Assembly (NCBI RefSeq): GCF_000238595.1
Contig: NZ_AGTS01000145.1
Coordinates: forward strand, 1 to 64,000
DNA: 64,000 bases
Reading direction: 5' to 3'
Source of the DNA: Acidovorax sp. NO-1
GTDB lineage: Bacteria; Pseudomonadota; Gammaproteobacteria; Burkholderiales; Burkholderiaceae_C
Shown here: one piece after another, positions 18,198 to 27,098 of the stretch
Numbering within the stretch: the stretch's first letter is position 1
Layout of the letters: every line of letters starts with the position of its first letter
The notes under the pieces: model-generated
Databases searched by the model: none
What the model saw: the letters and a program-made list of their open reading frames with translations, nothing else
Told to the model about the DNA's origin: nothing
Program-made: the position numbers and the translations under genes

Positions 18198-19820
18198 TTA
18201 TTGCGCCACACACACGCCCAATGACTGGCTTTTGGCCCTGTACATGGCGGTATCTGCAGCGCGCAGGTAGTCGTCCACCGTTGCCAGCCTGGCTGCGCTG
18301 CTGACCAGCCCCACACTCGCGCCACTGATCACGGTGTGTTCGCCGATCACATAAGGCGCTGCGAGGGCGACGGCGATCTGCTCCGCGCGTTGGCTGGCTT
18401 CAGCGGAATCAATGGACTCCAGCAGCACATTGAACTCGTCGCCACTCATGCGGGCGACCAGATCCACCGCGCGCACGCAGGATTCGAGCCGCCGCGCCAC
18501 CTGTTGCAACAGCTGGTCGCCCACATGGTGCCCGTAGCTGTCATTGACGGCCTTGAACCCGTTGAGATCCAGCAGGAGCACGGCGAACATCGTGGCGCCA
18601 TCGCGGACCGGCACGCCATCGCCGTTCACCGCCTCGTTCTGGTGCAGCGCTATGAGATGCGCGAGGCGATCGCGGAACAACGGCCGACCGGGCAAGTTGG
18701 TCAGCGCGTCGTAGGAGCTGCCCCGCTCGGCCAGATCACTCAACGACCCCGCCATGCGAACGGGAACACCATCCTCGAACTCGGCGAGCCCGCGCCAATT
18801 GACCCACACCAGCCGCCCCGCCCCGTGGAACGCGCGGAAATCCACCGAAAAGTTCGGGCTGAACCCTGACAGGTGCCTGCGGTAGGTCGCCTGCACGCGC
18901 ACGCGGTCTTCGGGATCGATGAGTTGCTCGAGAAAGCGCCAGCCACCGTCAAACACGTGATCGCGGCTACCCATCCCGACGATCTGGACAAAACGCCCGG
19001 ACACATGCAGGGCGTCCGTGCGCAAGTTCCAATACCAGATGCCGTCATTGGATCCGCGCGTCGCCAGCAAATAGCGGTTTTCCGAGCGCACCAACTCCAG
19101 TTCGGTGTTCTTCTGCTGGGTCACGTCGATCATCAGGCCGATCATGCGGTTCGGCCGCCCCGGCTCGACCACCGCGCGGCACAGATCGCGCACCCACACA
19201 ACCTTGCCAGACTTGGCAATCAGCCGGTAGCTCATCTCGTAGGCATGGCTGTGCGTGGCGTTGTAGGCGGCATCGTCGATCTCCAGGGCCTGCTCGAGAT
19301 CATCCGGATGCACATGCGCGCGCCAGAAGCCCGGGTCGGCCCGCCATTCCTCCACGGAATAACCGAACAAGCGTTCGACCTGCGGGCTCAGGAAGGTGTT
19401 GCCCACGCCGATTTCAGCCTCCCACACCACGCCATCAATGGTTTCCAGCAAGCGCAGAAAGCGCTGGCGAACCTCCACCAGCACCTGCTCGGTGACCTCG
19501 GTGATCTCGATCAGCACACCCTGGCGGCTGATCACCCGCTCCGCCGCATCTGTCTCCGGGTGGAGCTGCAGACGCACCCAGCGATAGTCCGCGTCGGCAA
19601 AGCGCAAGCGGAACACAGGCATGCCCGAGCGCATGGTGCCGATGTCGTCGGGATGCACGAACTCCAGCAGAGACCTGCCGAGCGCCGCCTCCACCGAATG
19701 GCCGGTGAGCTTGTGCCACGCCGGGTTCAGATAAGTGATCTCCCACAGCGCATCGGTTTGCACCACCGCCTCGGGTAGCAGTTGCAGCAGTTTTTCGGAC
19801 GGCGTGGGAGGGGTGGGCAT
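18198..19820 (-). CDS. PAS-domain diguanylate cyclase
   Basis: The protein is 540 residues. Three PAS domains occupy roughly residues 8-115, 118-240 and 245-370 (LLPEAVVQTDALWEITYLNP, FLSPQVERLFGYSVEEW and NDGIWYWNLRTDALHVSGRF). They are followed by a GGDEF domain (about 375-538). It starts YDALTNLPGRPLFRDRL and has LLLDLNGFKAVNDSYGHHVGD, and its active-site loop reads SGDEF instead of GGDEF, a variant often still active. It would make cyclic di-GMP in response to a signal sensed by the PAS domains. There are no membrane helices, so it is cytosolic. It follows the GNAT-Rnk gene's promoter region on the same strand. Confidence 0.88.
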   Translation of the reverse strand: MPTPPTPSEKLLQLLPEAVVQTDALWEITYLNPAWHKLTGHSVEAALGRSLLEFVHPDDIGTMRSGMPVFRLRFADADYRWVRLQLHPETDAAERVISRQGVLIEITEVTEQVLVEVRQRFLRLLETIDGVVWEAEIGVGNTFLSPQVERLFGYSVEEWRADPGFWRAHVHPDDLEQALEIDDAAYNATHSHAYEMSYRLIAKSGKVVWVRDLCRAVVEPGRPNRMIGLMIDVTQQKNTELELVRSENRYLLATRGSNDGIWYWNLRTDALHVSGRFVQIVGMGSRDHVFDGGWRFLEQLIDPEDRVRVQATYRRHLSGFSPNFSVDFRAFHGAGRLVWVNWRGLAEFEDGVPVRMAGSLSDLAERGSSYDALTNLPGRPLFRDRLAHLIALHQNEAVNGDGVPVRDGATMFAVLLLDLNGFKAVNDSYGHHVGDQLLQQVARRLESCVRAVDLVARMSGDEFNVLLESIDSAEASQRAEQIAVALAAPYVIGEHTVISGASVGLVSSAARLATVDDYLRAADTAMYRAKSQSLGVCVAQ

Positions 19821-19952
19821 GCAGGGCTGTCGCGAAAAGGGGTCAGATACATCCGACGGATAGCAAAATCATCCACGTGATGACCAAGTATGTCATGGGT
19901 TTCGGGCACCTGAGCCCCCCTTGGTTTCGTTGGTTTGGGGTGGCGAAAGTGT

Positions 19953-20067
19953 GCAAGCCAGCGACGCCGCCCCCCGCCGCTGGCCCGCCCACATCACGGC
20001 ATCAGCCCCCTCAGAACGTCACCTACACCCCCCCCATCGTCACATTGCGCCCCATAAAAGGCGCGAC
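19953..20067 (-). pseudogene. Remnant of the 3' end of a TonB-dependent receptor gene
   Basis: Read on the minus strand, this piece encodes APFMGRNVTMG and then breaks, matching APLMGRNVTLG at the C terminus of the receptor at 27453-29552. The similarity (by eye about 80 percent) runs on past the stop codon into the 3' flank and pairs 19953-20067 with 27394-27507. The remnant is cut at 20070 by a MITE-like element, and the rest of the gene is absent. Confidence 0.75.
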
Positions 20068-20069
20068 CG

Positions 20070-20241
20070 TCTAGGGATGTCCTGCATAACTCCCTGCGGT
20101 CTGTGATAGCGCGGCCTCGGGCAATCCGCTGCGTTGCATTTCTTGCCAATAGCCCGGCTATTGGCTGCAAAAAGACGCCTTGCGGCCTATCCCGATCCGC
20201 ACTACCACCGACTCGCGAGGGTTATGCAGGACATCCCTAGA
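20070..20241. mobile_element. 172-bp MITE-like element with 21-bp perfect terminal inverted repeats
   Basis: The outer ends 20070-20090 and 20221-20241 are exact reverse complements over 21 bp. Their core is GGGATGTCCTGCATAAC, with CTAG at each outer edge. The interior has no gene but holds a perfect 21-bp palindrome at 20145-20165 with arms GCCAATAGCC/GGCTATTGGC. Size and structure fit a non-autonomous miniature transposon or a decayed IS of the IS5 type, whose CTAG-like targets I recall; that assignment is inference. Confidence 0.75.
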
Positions 20242-20500
20242 TGAAGAAGGTGTGCGACTGATCGCTGTCGGGTATCGGCCAGGAGCTGACTTTCGAAGTG
20301 CCGGGACGGCCGCCCGCTTCAGTCTGATAGCGGCTGTAGAGTGATCCAAAACTGCTTGCTCCATACCGGTCAGTGCGGACGGCTGGCTATGGGAGATCAA
20401 GTCCAAAACGCCCGTCGTCGGGCCAAATTATGGATACTGGTCGCTCATCGTAAAAAAACGAATTCTTGCGATGGCCGCAGGGCATTACCAGCGGCATTCC
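20242..20500. other. Intergenic, no recognised gene
   Basis: About 260 bp lie between the MITE-like element and the HMG-CoA lyase stop. Short open frames exist on both strands, but none resembles a known protein. It is probably decayed DNA at the island edge. Confidence 0.4.
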
Positions 20501-21421
20501 TCAGGAAATGCACAGCACTTCGGATGCGCGCTTGGCCAACACGGGACCGATTACCTTTGAGTTCGGAGTCCTATGTAGCAACGTGGAAATCCATGCCGAA
20601 ACATCGACAAGCTTTTCCAGATCAACCCCAGTATGGGCACCAAGACTGTTCATCAGGAACACAACGTCTTCAGTGGCAACATTGCCGCTGGCTCCTTTGG
20701 CATAAGGGCAGCCGCCTAAACCACTCACCGAACTGTCAAACACCCTGACGCCGAACTGGTAGGAGGCATAGATGTTCATTAACGCCCTGCCGTAAGTGTC
20801 GTGAAAATGACCAGCCAATGCGTGAACAGGAACCCGCCTCGCCACAGATTCGAGCACCTTCTGCACGTCCACGGGAGTACCGATGCCAATCGTGTCGCCC
20901 AAGGAGACTTCGTAGCACCCCATGTTGAACAGACGCTCGGCCACGTCGGCCACACGTTCAGGGTCTACTTTTCCTTCATACGGGCACCCCACCACACAAG
21001 ACACATAACCCCGCACCTTGATGCCAAGACTCTGAGCGCTTTGCATCACAGGTTCAAAGCGTTCAAGTGACTCGGCGATGGAGCAGTTGATGTTCCGCGC
21101 TGAAAAAGCCTCGGAGGCCGCAGCAAAGACGGCCACTTCTGTTGCGCCGCTTTGCGCGGCAGCCTCAAAGCCCTTCAGGTTGGGGGTCAACACCGAATAG
21201 AAAACACCCGGATACTGCGGGAGCCCACTCATGATCTGGAGGTGATCCCCCATCTGCGGAACCCACTTTGGGGATACGAACGAGGTGGCCTCGATATTTT
21301 TCAATCCCGCCTTGACCAGACGCTCTATCAGGTCCAGCTTCATCGCTGTCGGGACGATCTTGCCCTCATTTTGGAGGCCGTCACGGGGGCCGACCTCCAC
21401 GATCTTCACACGTGGTTTCAT
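20501..21421 (-). CDS. Hydroxymethylglutaryl-CoA lyase
   Basis: The protein is 306 residues with a TIM-barrel lyase domain of the HMGL/DRE family. [15 protein letters not shown] has the metal- and base-carrying D-G-L-Q motif. [19 protein letters not shown] carries the H-x-H/D metal ligands, and [22 protein letters not shown] is the HMG-CoA lyase active-site signature with the catalytic Cys. It cleaves 3-hydroxy-3-methylglutaryl-CoA to acetyl-CoA and acetoacetate. It is the last gene of a minus-strand operon with a hydratase, an acyl-CoA dehydrogenase, a cupin, a CoA-transferase and a binding protein. No carboxylase gene is present. Confidence 0.92.
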   Translation of the reverse strand: MKPRVKIVEVGPRDGLQNEGKIVPTAMKLDLIERLVKAGLKNIEATSFVSPKWVPQMGDHLQIMSGLPQYPGVFYSVLTPNLKGFEAAAQSGATEVAVFAAASEAFSARNINCSIAESLERFEPVMQSAQSLGIKVRGYVSCVVGCPYEGKVDPERVADVAERLFNMGCYEVSLGDTIGIGTPVDVQKVLESVARRVPVHALAGHFHDTYGRALMNIYASYQFGVRVFDSSVSGLGGCPYAKGASGNVATEDVVFLMNSLGAHTGVDLEKLVDVSAWISTLLHRTPNSKVIGPVLAKRASEVLCIS

Positions 21422-21458
21422 AAATCAGTATGTCCCCAATATCACTGCATCAATCGAT

Positions 21459-22250
21459 TCAACTCACCCAAGCGGGTTTACGCTTTTCCAGGAAAGACGA
21501 CACACCTTCGCGGCCCTCGCTGGATGCCCTGACCTTGGCGATCAAACCAGCGGTTTCCTTGATCAGTTCGTCATTCAGCGAGCGGTTGGCGACTGTATTG
21601 ATCAAGGCCTTGGTCTGATCCAGCGCCCGTGGCCCCCCGGCGACCAAGGCCTGCGAGATCTGCGCGACGGCGGCGTCGATGGAGCCCTCTTCGCACAAGG
21701 CCTGCACAAACCCCAGTCGATGGGCTTCTTGGGCGCTGATGCTCTCTGCCGTCAGCATGTAGCGTTTGGACGCCTGGACGCCCAGGGCCTGGATGACGTA
21801 GGGTGAAATAGTCGATGGAATCAATCCGATGCGCACTTCGGAGAGACAAAATTCGGCCGTGGGTTCTGCCACCACCACATCGCAAGCGGCCGCCAGGCCC
21901 ATGCCTCCTGCAACGGCGGCGCCGTGGACGCGGGCGATGGTGGGTTTGCTCACCCGATGGAGTGTTTTCAGCATGGTGGCCAGACCCATGGCGTCGGCCT
22001 GGTTTTGCTCGTCGCTGTACCCCGCCATGCGCTTCATCCAGTTCAGGTCCGCGCCAGCACAAAAGACCTTGCCTCGACCGCCCAGCACCAGCACACGAAC
22101 GGCATCATCCTGTTCCAGACGTTTAACCGCTTGAGTGATTTCAGACAGCAGCACTTCGTCCAGCGCATTGCGAACGGTCGGCCGATTCAGCCACACCGTG
22201 GCCACAGGACCTTGGATTTCCACTTCCAGGTTTTGAAAGCTCATTGGCAT
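21459..22250 (-). CDS. Enoyl-CoA hydratase, methylglutaconyl-CoA hydratase type
   Basis: This is a 263-residue crotonase-fold protein. The oxyanion-hole segments are FCAGADLNWMKRMA and HGAAVAGGMGLAAACD, and the second conserved loop is FCLSEVRIGLIPSTISPYVI. The ADLNWMKRMA and IGLIPSTISPYV wording is that of LiuC/AUH-type 3-methylglutaconyl-CoA hydratases, which form HMG-CoA, the substrate of the lyase encoded 37 bp downstream. Generic beta-oxidation hydratases read differently here. The subtype is an inference from motif memory, strengthened by the adjacent lyase. Confidence 0.85.
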   Translation of the reverse strand: MPMSFQNLEVEIQGPVATVWLNRPTVRNALDEVLLSEITQAVKRLEQDDAVRVLVLGGRGKVFCAGADLNWMKRMAGYSDEQNQADAMGLATMLKTLHRVSKPTIARVHGAAVAGGMGLAAACDVVVAEPTAEFCLSEVRIGLIPSTISPYVIQALGVQASKRYMLTAESISAQEAHRLGFVQALCEEGSIDAAVAQISQALVAGGPRALDQTKALINTVANRSLNDELIKETAGLIAKVRASSEGREGVSSFLEKRKPAWVS

Positions 22251-22265
22251 GTGGTTCTCCCGGAC

Positions 22266-23429
22266 TCAGTAGGACTTGGGCAGACCCAACACTTTTTCGG
22301 CGATGAAGCACAAGATGAGCTGGGGGCTCACGGGTGCCAGGCGGGGAATCCAGGACTCGCGCAGATAGCGCTCCACGTGGTATTCCTTGGCATAGCCCAT
22401 GCCGCCGTGGGTGAAGATGGCGTTTTCGCAAGCGTGGTAGCAAGCTTCTGCGGCAAGGTACTTGGCGCTGTTGGCTTCGGCAGCGCACGGCAAATGCTGG
22501 TCATAAAGCCACGCTGCTTTCTGGACCATCAAGTCGGCTGCTTCCAGCTCCATCCAGGACTTGGCCAAAGGGTGCTGAATACCCTGGTTTTGACCAATCG
22601 GGCGACCAAACACTTCGCGCTCATTGGCATAACCTGCAGCGCGTTTGAGTGCCGCGCGACCCAAGCCTACTGCTTCACTGGCAATCAGGATGCGCTCCGG
22701 ATTCAGGCCGTGCAGGATGTAGCTGAAGCCTTTGCCTTCTTCTCCGACACGGTCTTCCACGGGAATACGCAGACCATCAATGAACACCTGGTTGGAGTCA
22801 ACGCACTTGCGACCCAGCTTTTCAATTTCACGGACTTCAACCTTGCTGCGATCCATGTCGGTATAGAACAGGCTCAAGCCTTCCGTGCCCTTGCATTCTT
22901 CGATCGGTGTCGTGCGTGCGAGCAACAATATCTTGTTGGCCACCTGGGCCGTGCTGATCCAGACTTTCTGGCCGTGCACGACATAGTGGTCGCCCTCACG
23001 CACCGCACGCGTCTTGAGCTTCAGGGTGTTCAGCCCGGTATTGGGTTCGGTCACCCCGAAGCAAGCCCGGTCCGTACCTGCAATCAGCGGGGGCAACCAG
23101 CGCTGCTTTTGTTCGTCAGTGCCGAATACCACCACGGGGTGCAGGCCAAAAATATTCATGTGGACCGCAGAGGCACCGGACAAACCGGCACCTGTTGCAG
23201 AAATCGTATGCATCATGAGCGCCGCTTCACTGATGCCCAGGCCTGCACCGCCGTACGCCTCGGGCATAGCGATACCCAGCCAGCCAGACTCGGCCAGCGC
23301 ATGGTGAAAATCATCCGGAAAACCGCCTTCCTGGTCCTTGCGCAGCCAGTAGTCTGCATCGAAGGGCGCGCAGACACGCTCAATGGCGTCGCGGATCTGT
23401 TCCTGATCAGGGGTACGGGCGAAGTTCAT
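22266..23429 (-). CDS. Acyl-CoA dehydrogenase
   Basis: This is a 387-residue FAD enzyme with the three-part acyl-CoA dehydrogenase fold: CFGVTEPNTGLNTLKLKTRA (FAD/substrate loop), VVHGQKVWISTAQVANK, and the C-terminal helices with HGGMGYAKEYHVERYLRES. The usual IYEGT catalytic glutamate is not seen near the end. Glu245 in LNPER lies where isovaleryl-CoA dehydrogenase has its base, which I take as the likely catalytic residue. It would introduce the alpha-beta double bond upstream of the hydratase. Its ATG overlaps the cupin stop by 4 bp. Confidence 0.88.
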   Translation of the reverse strand: MNFARTPDQEQIRDAIERVCAPFDADYWLRKDQEGGFPDDFHHALAESGWLGIAMPEAYGGAGLGISEAALMMHTISATGAGLSGASAVHMNIFGLHPVVVFGTDEQKQRWLPPLIAGTDRACFGVTEPNTGLNTLKLKTRAVREGDHYVVHGQKVWISTAQVANKILLLARTTPIEECKGTEGLSLFYTDMDRSKVEVREIEKLGRKCVDSNQVFIDGLRIPVEDRVGEEGKGFSYILHGLNPERILIASEAVGLGRAALKRAAGYANEREVFGRPIGQNQGIQHPLAKSWMELEAADLMVQKAAWLYDQHLPCAAEANSAKYLAAEACYHACENAIFTHGGMGYAKEYHVERYLRESWIPRLAPVSPQLILCFIAEKVLGLPKSY

Positions 23430-23836
23430 TGGGCGGATCCGTTCGAAATGGTATTGCCGGGGCGAATCACCTTGTCAGGCGATTCGCCGTAGGGTGGGCT
23501 GTAAATCACCAGCAGCTTCACCGGGGTGTCACTGGTGACGGTGAAGACATGCATCTGGTCGGCCGGAAAAAAACAGGTATCGCCTGGCACCATCTCGAAA
23601 GACTGACCGGCCACCTCGACATGGGCGGTGCCTTCCAGCAGGTAGCATGCCTGTTCAATACCGGGGTGGGCATGGGGCAGGGCGCCACCACCCTTGTGCA
23701 GCGTTCCCATCAACACTTCCATCTGTTTGGCGCCGACGGTTTCGGGTCCAATCAGTCGTTGATTGTGGGTGTGATGGTGATTGGCGGGCTGATAGGCCGG
23801 CACATCGGCAGTGCGGACCAGGTAACTTGGTTGCAT
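23426..23836 (-). CDS. Single-domain cupin protein
   Basis: The protein is 136 residues with one cupin barrel. The first motif is GGGALPHAHPGIEQACYLLEG (metal His residues and Glu) and the second is GDTCFFPADQMHVFTVTSD. The N-terminal part has an extra HHHTHNQ cluster. The start is the ATG at 23836 (MQPSYLV). Its metal site could make it an isomerase or dioxygenase, or it may only bind a ligand; the reaction is unknown. It lies inside the acyl-CoA operon, overlapping the dehydrogenase gene, so it likely acts on a pathway intermediate or protects it. Confidence 0.85.
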   Translation of the reverse strand: MQPSYLVRTADVPAYQPANHHHTHNQRLIGPETVGAKQMEVLMGTLHKGGGALPHAHPGIEQACYLLEGTAHVEVAGQSFEMVPGDTCFFPADQMHVFTVTSDTPVKLLVIYSPPYGESPDKVIRPGNTISNGSAQ

Positions 23837-23849
23837 GTTGGTATTCCTT

Positions 23850-25079
23850 TCAGGTGTCAGTCTGGCAAGCGCCTTGCTCGAGCAGGGTGTTGATGCGCTC
23901 CGGTGTGTAGCCGGCCTCTTCCAGGAGTTGCCGGGTGTGTTCACCTAACCGTGGCGCGGGTGAAAAGCTCCTCGCTGGTGGCGTGGCCGACCACTTCGTT
24001 GGATGAGCAAGCGTGTGCATGGGCCCCTCTGTCGGATGCACCGTGTCGCTGACAAACCCCGTGGCACGAAGTTGTGGATTGACCAGCAGGTCTTCCGGAC
24101 TGTTCATCGGCATATTGGGTACGTCGGCAGCGTCGAGCAGTGCGCGCCATTGCGCGGTGGTGCGGGTACGCATGAGGCGAGCGACTTCGGCATAAACCTC
24201 ATCGATGTTGGCCGCCCGAGCGCTGTGCGTTGAAAAACGTGGATCACGCGCCAGCCCTTCGGCCTCGCCGATGGCTTCAAAAAAACTTTTCCAGTGTTTG
24301 TCGTTGTAGATCAGGACACACAACATGCCATCGCTGGTGAGATACGGCTTGCGGTGTGGCGTCAGCAATCGTGCGTAGCCGGGTTTTCCAATCGGCGGCT
24401 CGAAGGTCAGGCCGGCCATGTGATCCCCCAGAATGAACTGCGCCATGGCTTCAAACATCGGCACCACCACGGCCTGCCCCACGCCTGATTGGCTGCGGGC
24501 ATATAGCGCAGCCGTGACAGCGTAAACAGTGTGCAAGCCCGTCACGCGGTCCGCCAGCGTGGTGGGGACATAGGCGGGCTCGGGTGATCCGTATTGCCCC
24601 ATCAGCCACGGAACGCCGGTGGCGCCCTGGATCAGATCGTCGTAGGCGGGCCGGGCGGCATCGGGCCCGTCTTGATCAAATCCACAGCAACTCACATGGA
24701 TGATGCGTGGGTTGCGCTGACGCACCGCCTCATAGTCCAATCCCAACCTGGCCAGAGCCTGTGGCCGCACGTTGCTGATGAACACGTCGCAACTCTCGGC
24801 CATCTTCAAGACGGCCTCACGGCCGTCAGGATGCTTGAGATTGAGAACGATACTTCTCTTGCCTGCGTTGGCATGCAAGAAGATATGCCCCATCCCAGCA
24901 TGGTTCATGGGGCCGACATGGCGCATGTTGTCGCCTTCCGGGGTCTCCACCTTGATGACCTCTGCGCCCAGTTGCGCCAGGATCTGGGTCGCAAAAGGCC
25001 CCATGACGACAGAGGTCAGGTCGAGAATCTTCACACCTGCCAGCGGACCGGAGGTGGAAACTGAATACTGAGCAGTCAT
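23850..25079 (-). CDS. CaiB/BaiF-family (class III) CoA-transferase
   Basis: The protein is 409 residues. Family marks are GVKILDLTSVVMGPFATQILAQLGAEVIKVE, the RPAYDDLIQGATG segment with the catalytic aspartate, and the C-terminal NMPMNSPEDLLVNPQ. These enzymes move CoA between acids through a mixed anhydride on Asp and need no ATP. Standing between a solute-binding protein gene and catabolic genes, it most likely activates the imported acid with CoA taken from acetyl- or succinyl-CoA. It starts 3 bp after the tctC-like stop and is therefore co-translated. Confidence 0.93.
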   Translation of the reverse strand: MTAQYSVSTSGPLAGVKILDLTSVVMGPFATQILAQLGAEVIKVETPEGDNMRHVGPMNHAGMGHIFLHANAGKRSIVLNLKHPDGREAVLKMAESCDVFISNVRPQALARLGLDYEAVRQRNPRIIHVSCCGFDQDGPDAARPAYDDLIQGATGVPWLMGQYGSPEPAYVPTTLADRVTGLHTVYAVTAALYARSQSGVGQAVVVPMFEAMAQFILGDHMAGLTFEPPIGKPGYARLLTPHRKPYLTSDGMLCVLIYNDKHWKSFFEAIGEAEGLARDPRFSTHSARAANIDEVYAEVARLMRTRTTAQWRALLDAADVPNMPMNSPEDLLVNPQLRATGFVSDTVHPTEGPMHTLAHPTKWSATPPARSFSPAPRLGEHTRQLLEEAGYTPERINTLLEQGACQTDT

Positions 25080-25081
25080 GT

Positions 25082-26044
25082 TTATTCAGGACGGATACCG
25101 GCCTGCTTGATGAGGGTGCTCCAGTGAGTCAGCTGGTCAGCCACGTATTTGGCAAACTCCTCTGGCGTCTTGGTCGGCCAGGTTTCAAAGCCCAGCTGGC
25201 TCAGTGCTTTTTGCACTTCCTTGTCTGACAAGACCTCTTGCAGCTCCAGGTTCAGCTTGTCCACGACAGGCTTGGGCATGCCAGCAGGTCCGAAGATTCC
25301 GTTCCAGGATGTCAAGTCAAATCCCGGGACTTCCTTGGCGATGGGTACCGCATCAGGCATCGACTTCAGCGGTTCCTTGGTGGTGACGCCCAAAACCCGG
25401 ACGCTGCCCGCATTGATCATGCCCATGCCCGAGCCCAGATCTACGACATACATTTGCACGGACCCACCGATCAGATCGGTGAGGGCCTGGGGACTCGATT
25501 TATAGGGGATCGCAACAACATCCAGGCCGGCAATCCGCTTGATGGTTTCAGAGGCCACCAGCGAGGTGCTGTTCGGTGTGGCGTAAGAAAACTTTCCGGG
25601 GTTTGCCTTCACCTGATCAATCCACCCTTTGAGGGACTTGGCGGGGTCGTTTTTGTTCACAACCAACGCGAACGGCAGTTCGCCCACACGGGCGACCGGT
25701 GTGAAATCCTTGATCGGGTCGTATTTAAGATTGAGGACCAGACTGGGATTGGCTGAGTGCGACGTATTGGTCGTCATGAACAAGGTGTAACCGTCAGGCT
25801 TGGCTTTGGCCACGAACTGGGCGCCAATCTGCGCGTTGGCGCCAGCCCGGTTGTCGATCAGCACAGGTTGCTTCAGGCGCTCACCGAGCTTCTTGGCAAC
25901 AATGCGCGCTACGGAATCCGTGCCGCTGCCGGCAGCAAAAGGCACGACCATCGTGATCGGAGCAGAAGGGTATGTCTGGCTTATCGCCGCTGAAGCAGCC
26001 AACAAGCTGGCCGCCAGGGTCAAGACACGAGGAAAAATTTTCAT
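25082..26044 (-). CDS. Bug/TctC-family tripartite tricarboxylate transporter substrate-binding protein
   Basis: The protein is 320 residues. It has a cleavable signal peptide (MKIFPRVLTLAASLLAASAAISQ) and then the Bug-family two-lobe binding fold, with YPSAPITMVVPFAAGSGTDSVAR at the start and the conserved VIDNRAGAN-type strand (LIDNRAGANAQIG). Bug proteins bind carboxylates in the periplasm. No TctA/TctB membrane genes are nearby, as is common in Burkholderiales, so it must use a distant permease or act as a sensor. It is the first gene of the operon and is divergent from the LysR regulator, which points to the operon's substrate being a carboxylic acid. Confidence 0.95.
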   Translation of the reverse strand: MKIFPRVLTLAASLLAASAAISQTYPSAPITMVVPFAAGSGTDSVARIVAKKLGERLKQPVLIDNRAGANAQIGAQFVAKAKPDGYTLFMTTNTSHSANPSLVLNLKYDPIKDFTPVARVGELPFALVVNKNDPAKSLKGWIDQVKANPGKFSYATPNSTSLVASETIKRIAGLDVVAIPYKSSPQALTDLIGGSVQMYVVDLGSGMGMINAGSVRVLGVTTKEPLKSMPDAVPIAKEVPGFDLTSWNGIFGPAGMPKPVVDKLNLELQEVLSDKEVQKALSQLGFETWPTKTPEEFAKYVADQLTHWSTLIKQAGIRPE

Positions 26045-26210
26045 GAGGCGTCTCCGGTTGTAATTGGAATGTGCATCGTCGAGTCAATCAATGCACCCCA
26101 ATCTTCCCCGGCGCAATCATTCGCGTCCAATCCTATTTTTGGCTAGAGCAATACATTTAATGAATCATTGAGGGACAATCAGCCTCATTCATCATCACTT
26201 TGCTGTACCC
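26045..26210. promoter_or_regulatory. Divergent promoter between the LysR gene and the acyl-CoA operon
   Basis: These 166 bp separate two divergent starts. ATGAAT near 26160 and ATTCAT near 26188 form an imperfect inverted arrangement (ATGAATCATTGAGG ... CCTCATTCAT) that could be the LysR site. The AT-rich TACATTTAATGAATCATT suits a promoter. Neither has been tested. Confidence 0.5.
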
Positions 26211-27098
26211 ATGAAGCTTCACTTTCTTCGCTACTTTGTCGTCCTGGCCGAAGAGTTGCATTTCGGGCGCGCAGCCAGCAAGCTTGCGATTACTCAACCG
26301 CCGTTGAGCAGCGCCATCAAGTCGCTGGAAGAGGAGTTAGATGTTCGGCTTTTGATTCGCGATAGCAAGCATGTCGAGCTGACCCAGGCCGGCGAGGCCT
26401 TCTTGGAGGAAGCGCGCCAGATTTTGGAACAAGTGGCTCGGGCTTCGAATGTGGCAAAAATCGTCGCCAGGGGGATGCGTGGACGACTTGAGATTGGTGT
26501 GACTGGTTCGCTGATCTACCGGGAGGTTCCGGGCATTGTTCGGCAATTCAATGCGGAAATGCCTGATGTGGATGTGGTGCTCAGAGAGATGTCCAGTGCA
26601 GACCAGGTCAATGAGCTACTGCGTGGCCAAATTCATGCCGGGTTTGTGAATGCCTCGACGGTTCCGCCTCAGTTGGCATCTCTGCCCATGGGAGAAGATG
26701 AATTTGTAATCTGCTTGCCGGAAGATCATCCCAAGGCGCAGTGCGATTCAGTTGAACTGAAACAACTGGCCCATGAACGTTTTGTGATGTTTTCCAGGGA
26801 TGTTGCTCCCGCAAACTATGACAACGTGATTGCCATCTTCTCTCGTGCCGGGATACACCCGCAAATTGCTCATGCGACCCGTCAGTGGTTGACTATTGTG
26901 GCAATGGTCGCAAATGGTCTTGGCGTTTCTGTTGTCCCCAGCACATTGGCTCGCTCGCGCGTTTACGGTGTGAAATTCATAAGAATTACAGGCGAAAAAG
27001 TGTTGGCATCTGCAATGTTGATATGGAATCCAGCTTACTACCCACCTACTCTACGTAGTTTTATTGAGTGCTCTGAAAGGAATCTCAATCGGAAGTAG
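26211..27098 (+). CDS. LysR-family transcriptional regulator
   Basis: The protein is 295 residues. The N-terminal helix-turn-helix reads MKLHFLRYFVVLAEELHFGRAASKLAITQPPLSSAIKSLEEEL, the CbnR/CatR-like LysR start. The rest is a two-lobe effector domain (LEIGVTGSLIYREVPGIVRQF through SVVPSTLARSR). It is divergent from the six-gene acyl-CoA operon and is the obvious candidate activator, sensing the acid substrate or a CoA intermediate. Its GC content is lower than that of the flanking chromosomal genes, like that of the operon. This supports joint acquisition. Confidence 0.93.
   Translation: MKLHFLRYFVVLAEELHFGRAASKLAITQPPLSSAIKSLEEELDVRLLIRDSKHVELTQAGEAFLEEARQILEQVARASNVAKIVARGMRGRLEIGVTGSLIYREVPGIVRQFNAEMPDVDVVLREMSSADQVNELLRGQIHAGFVNASTVPPQLASLPMGEDEFVICLPEDHPKAQCDSVELKQLAHERFVMFSRDVAPANYDNVIAIFSRAGIHPQIAHATRQWLTIVAMVANGLGVSVVPSTLARSRVYGVKFIRITGEKVLASAMLIWNPAYYPPTLRSFIECSERNLNRK

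Noticed and set aside
20158-20406. A minus-strand open frame overlapping the MITE-like element
   Set aside because: It runs through the element's terminal repeat, has no recognisable domain and is probably decayed DNA.
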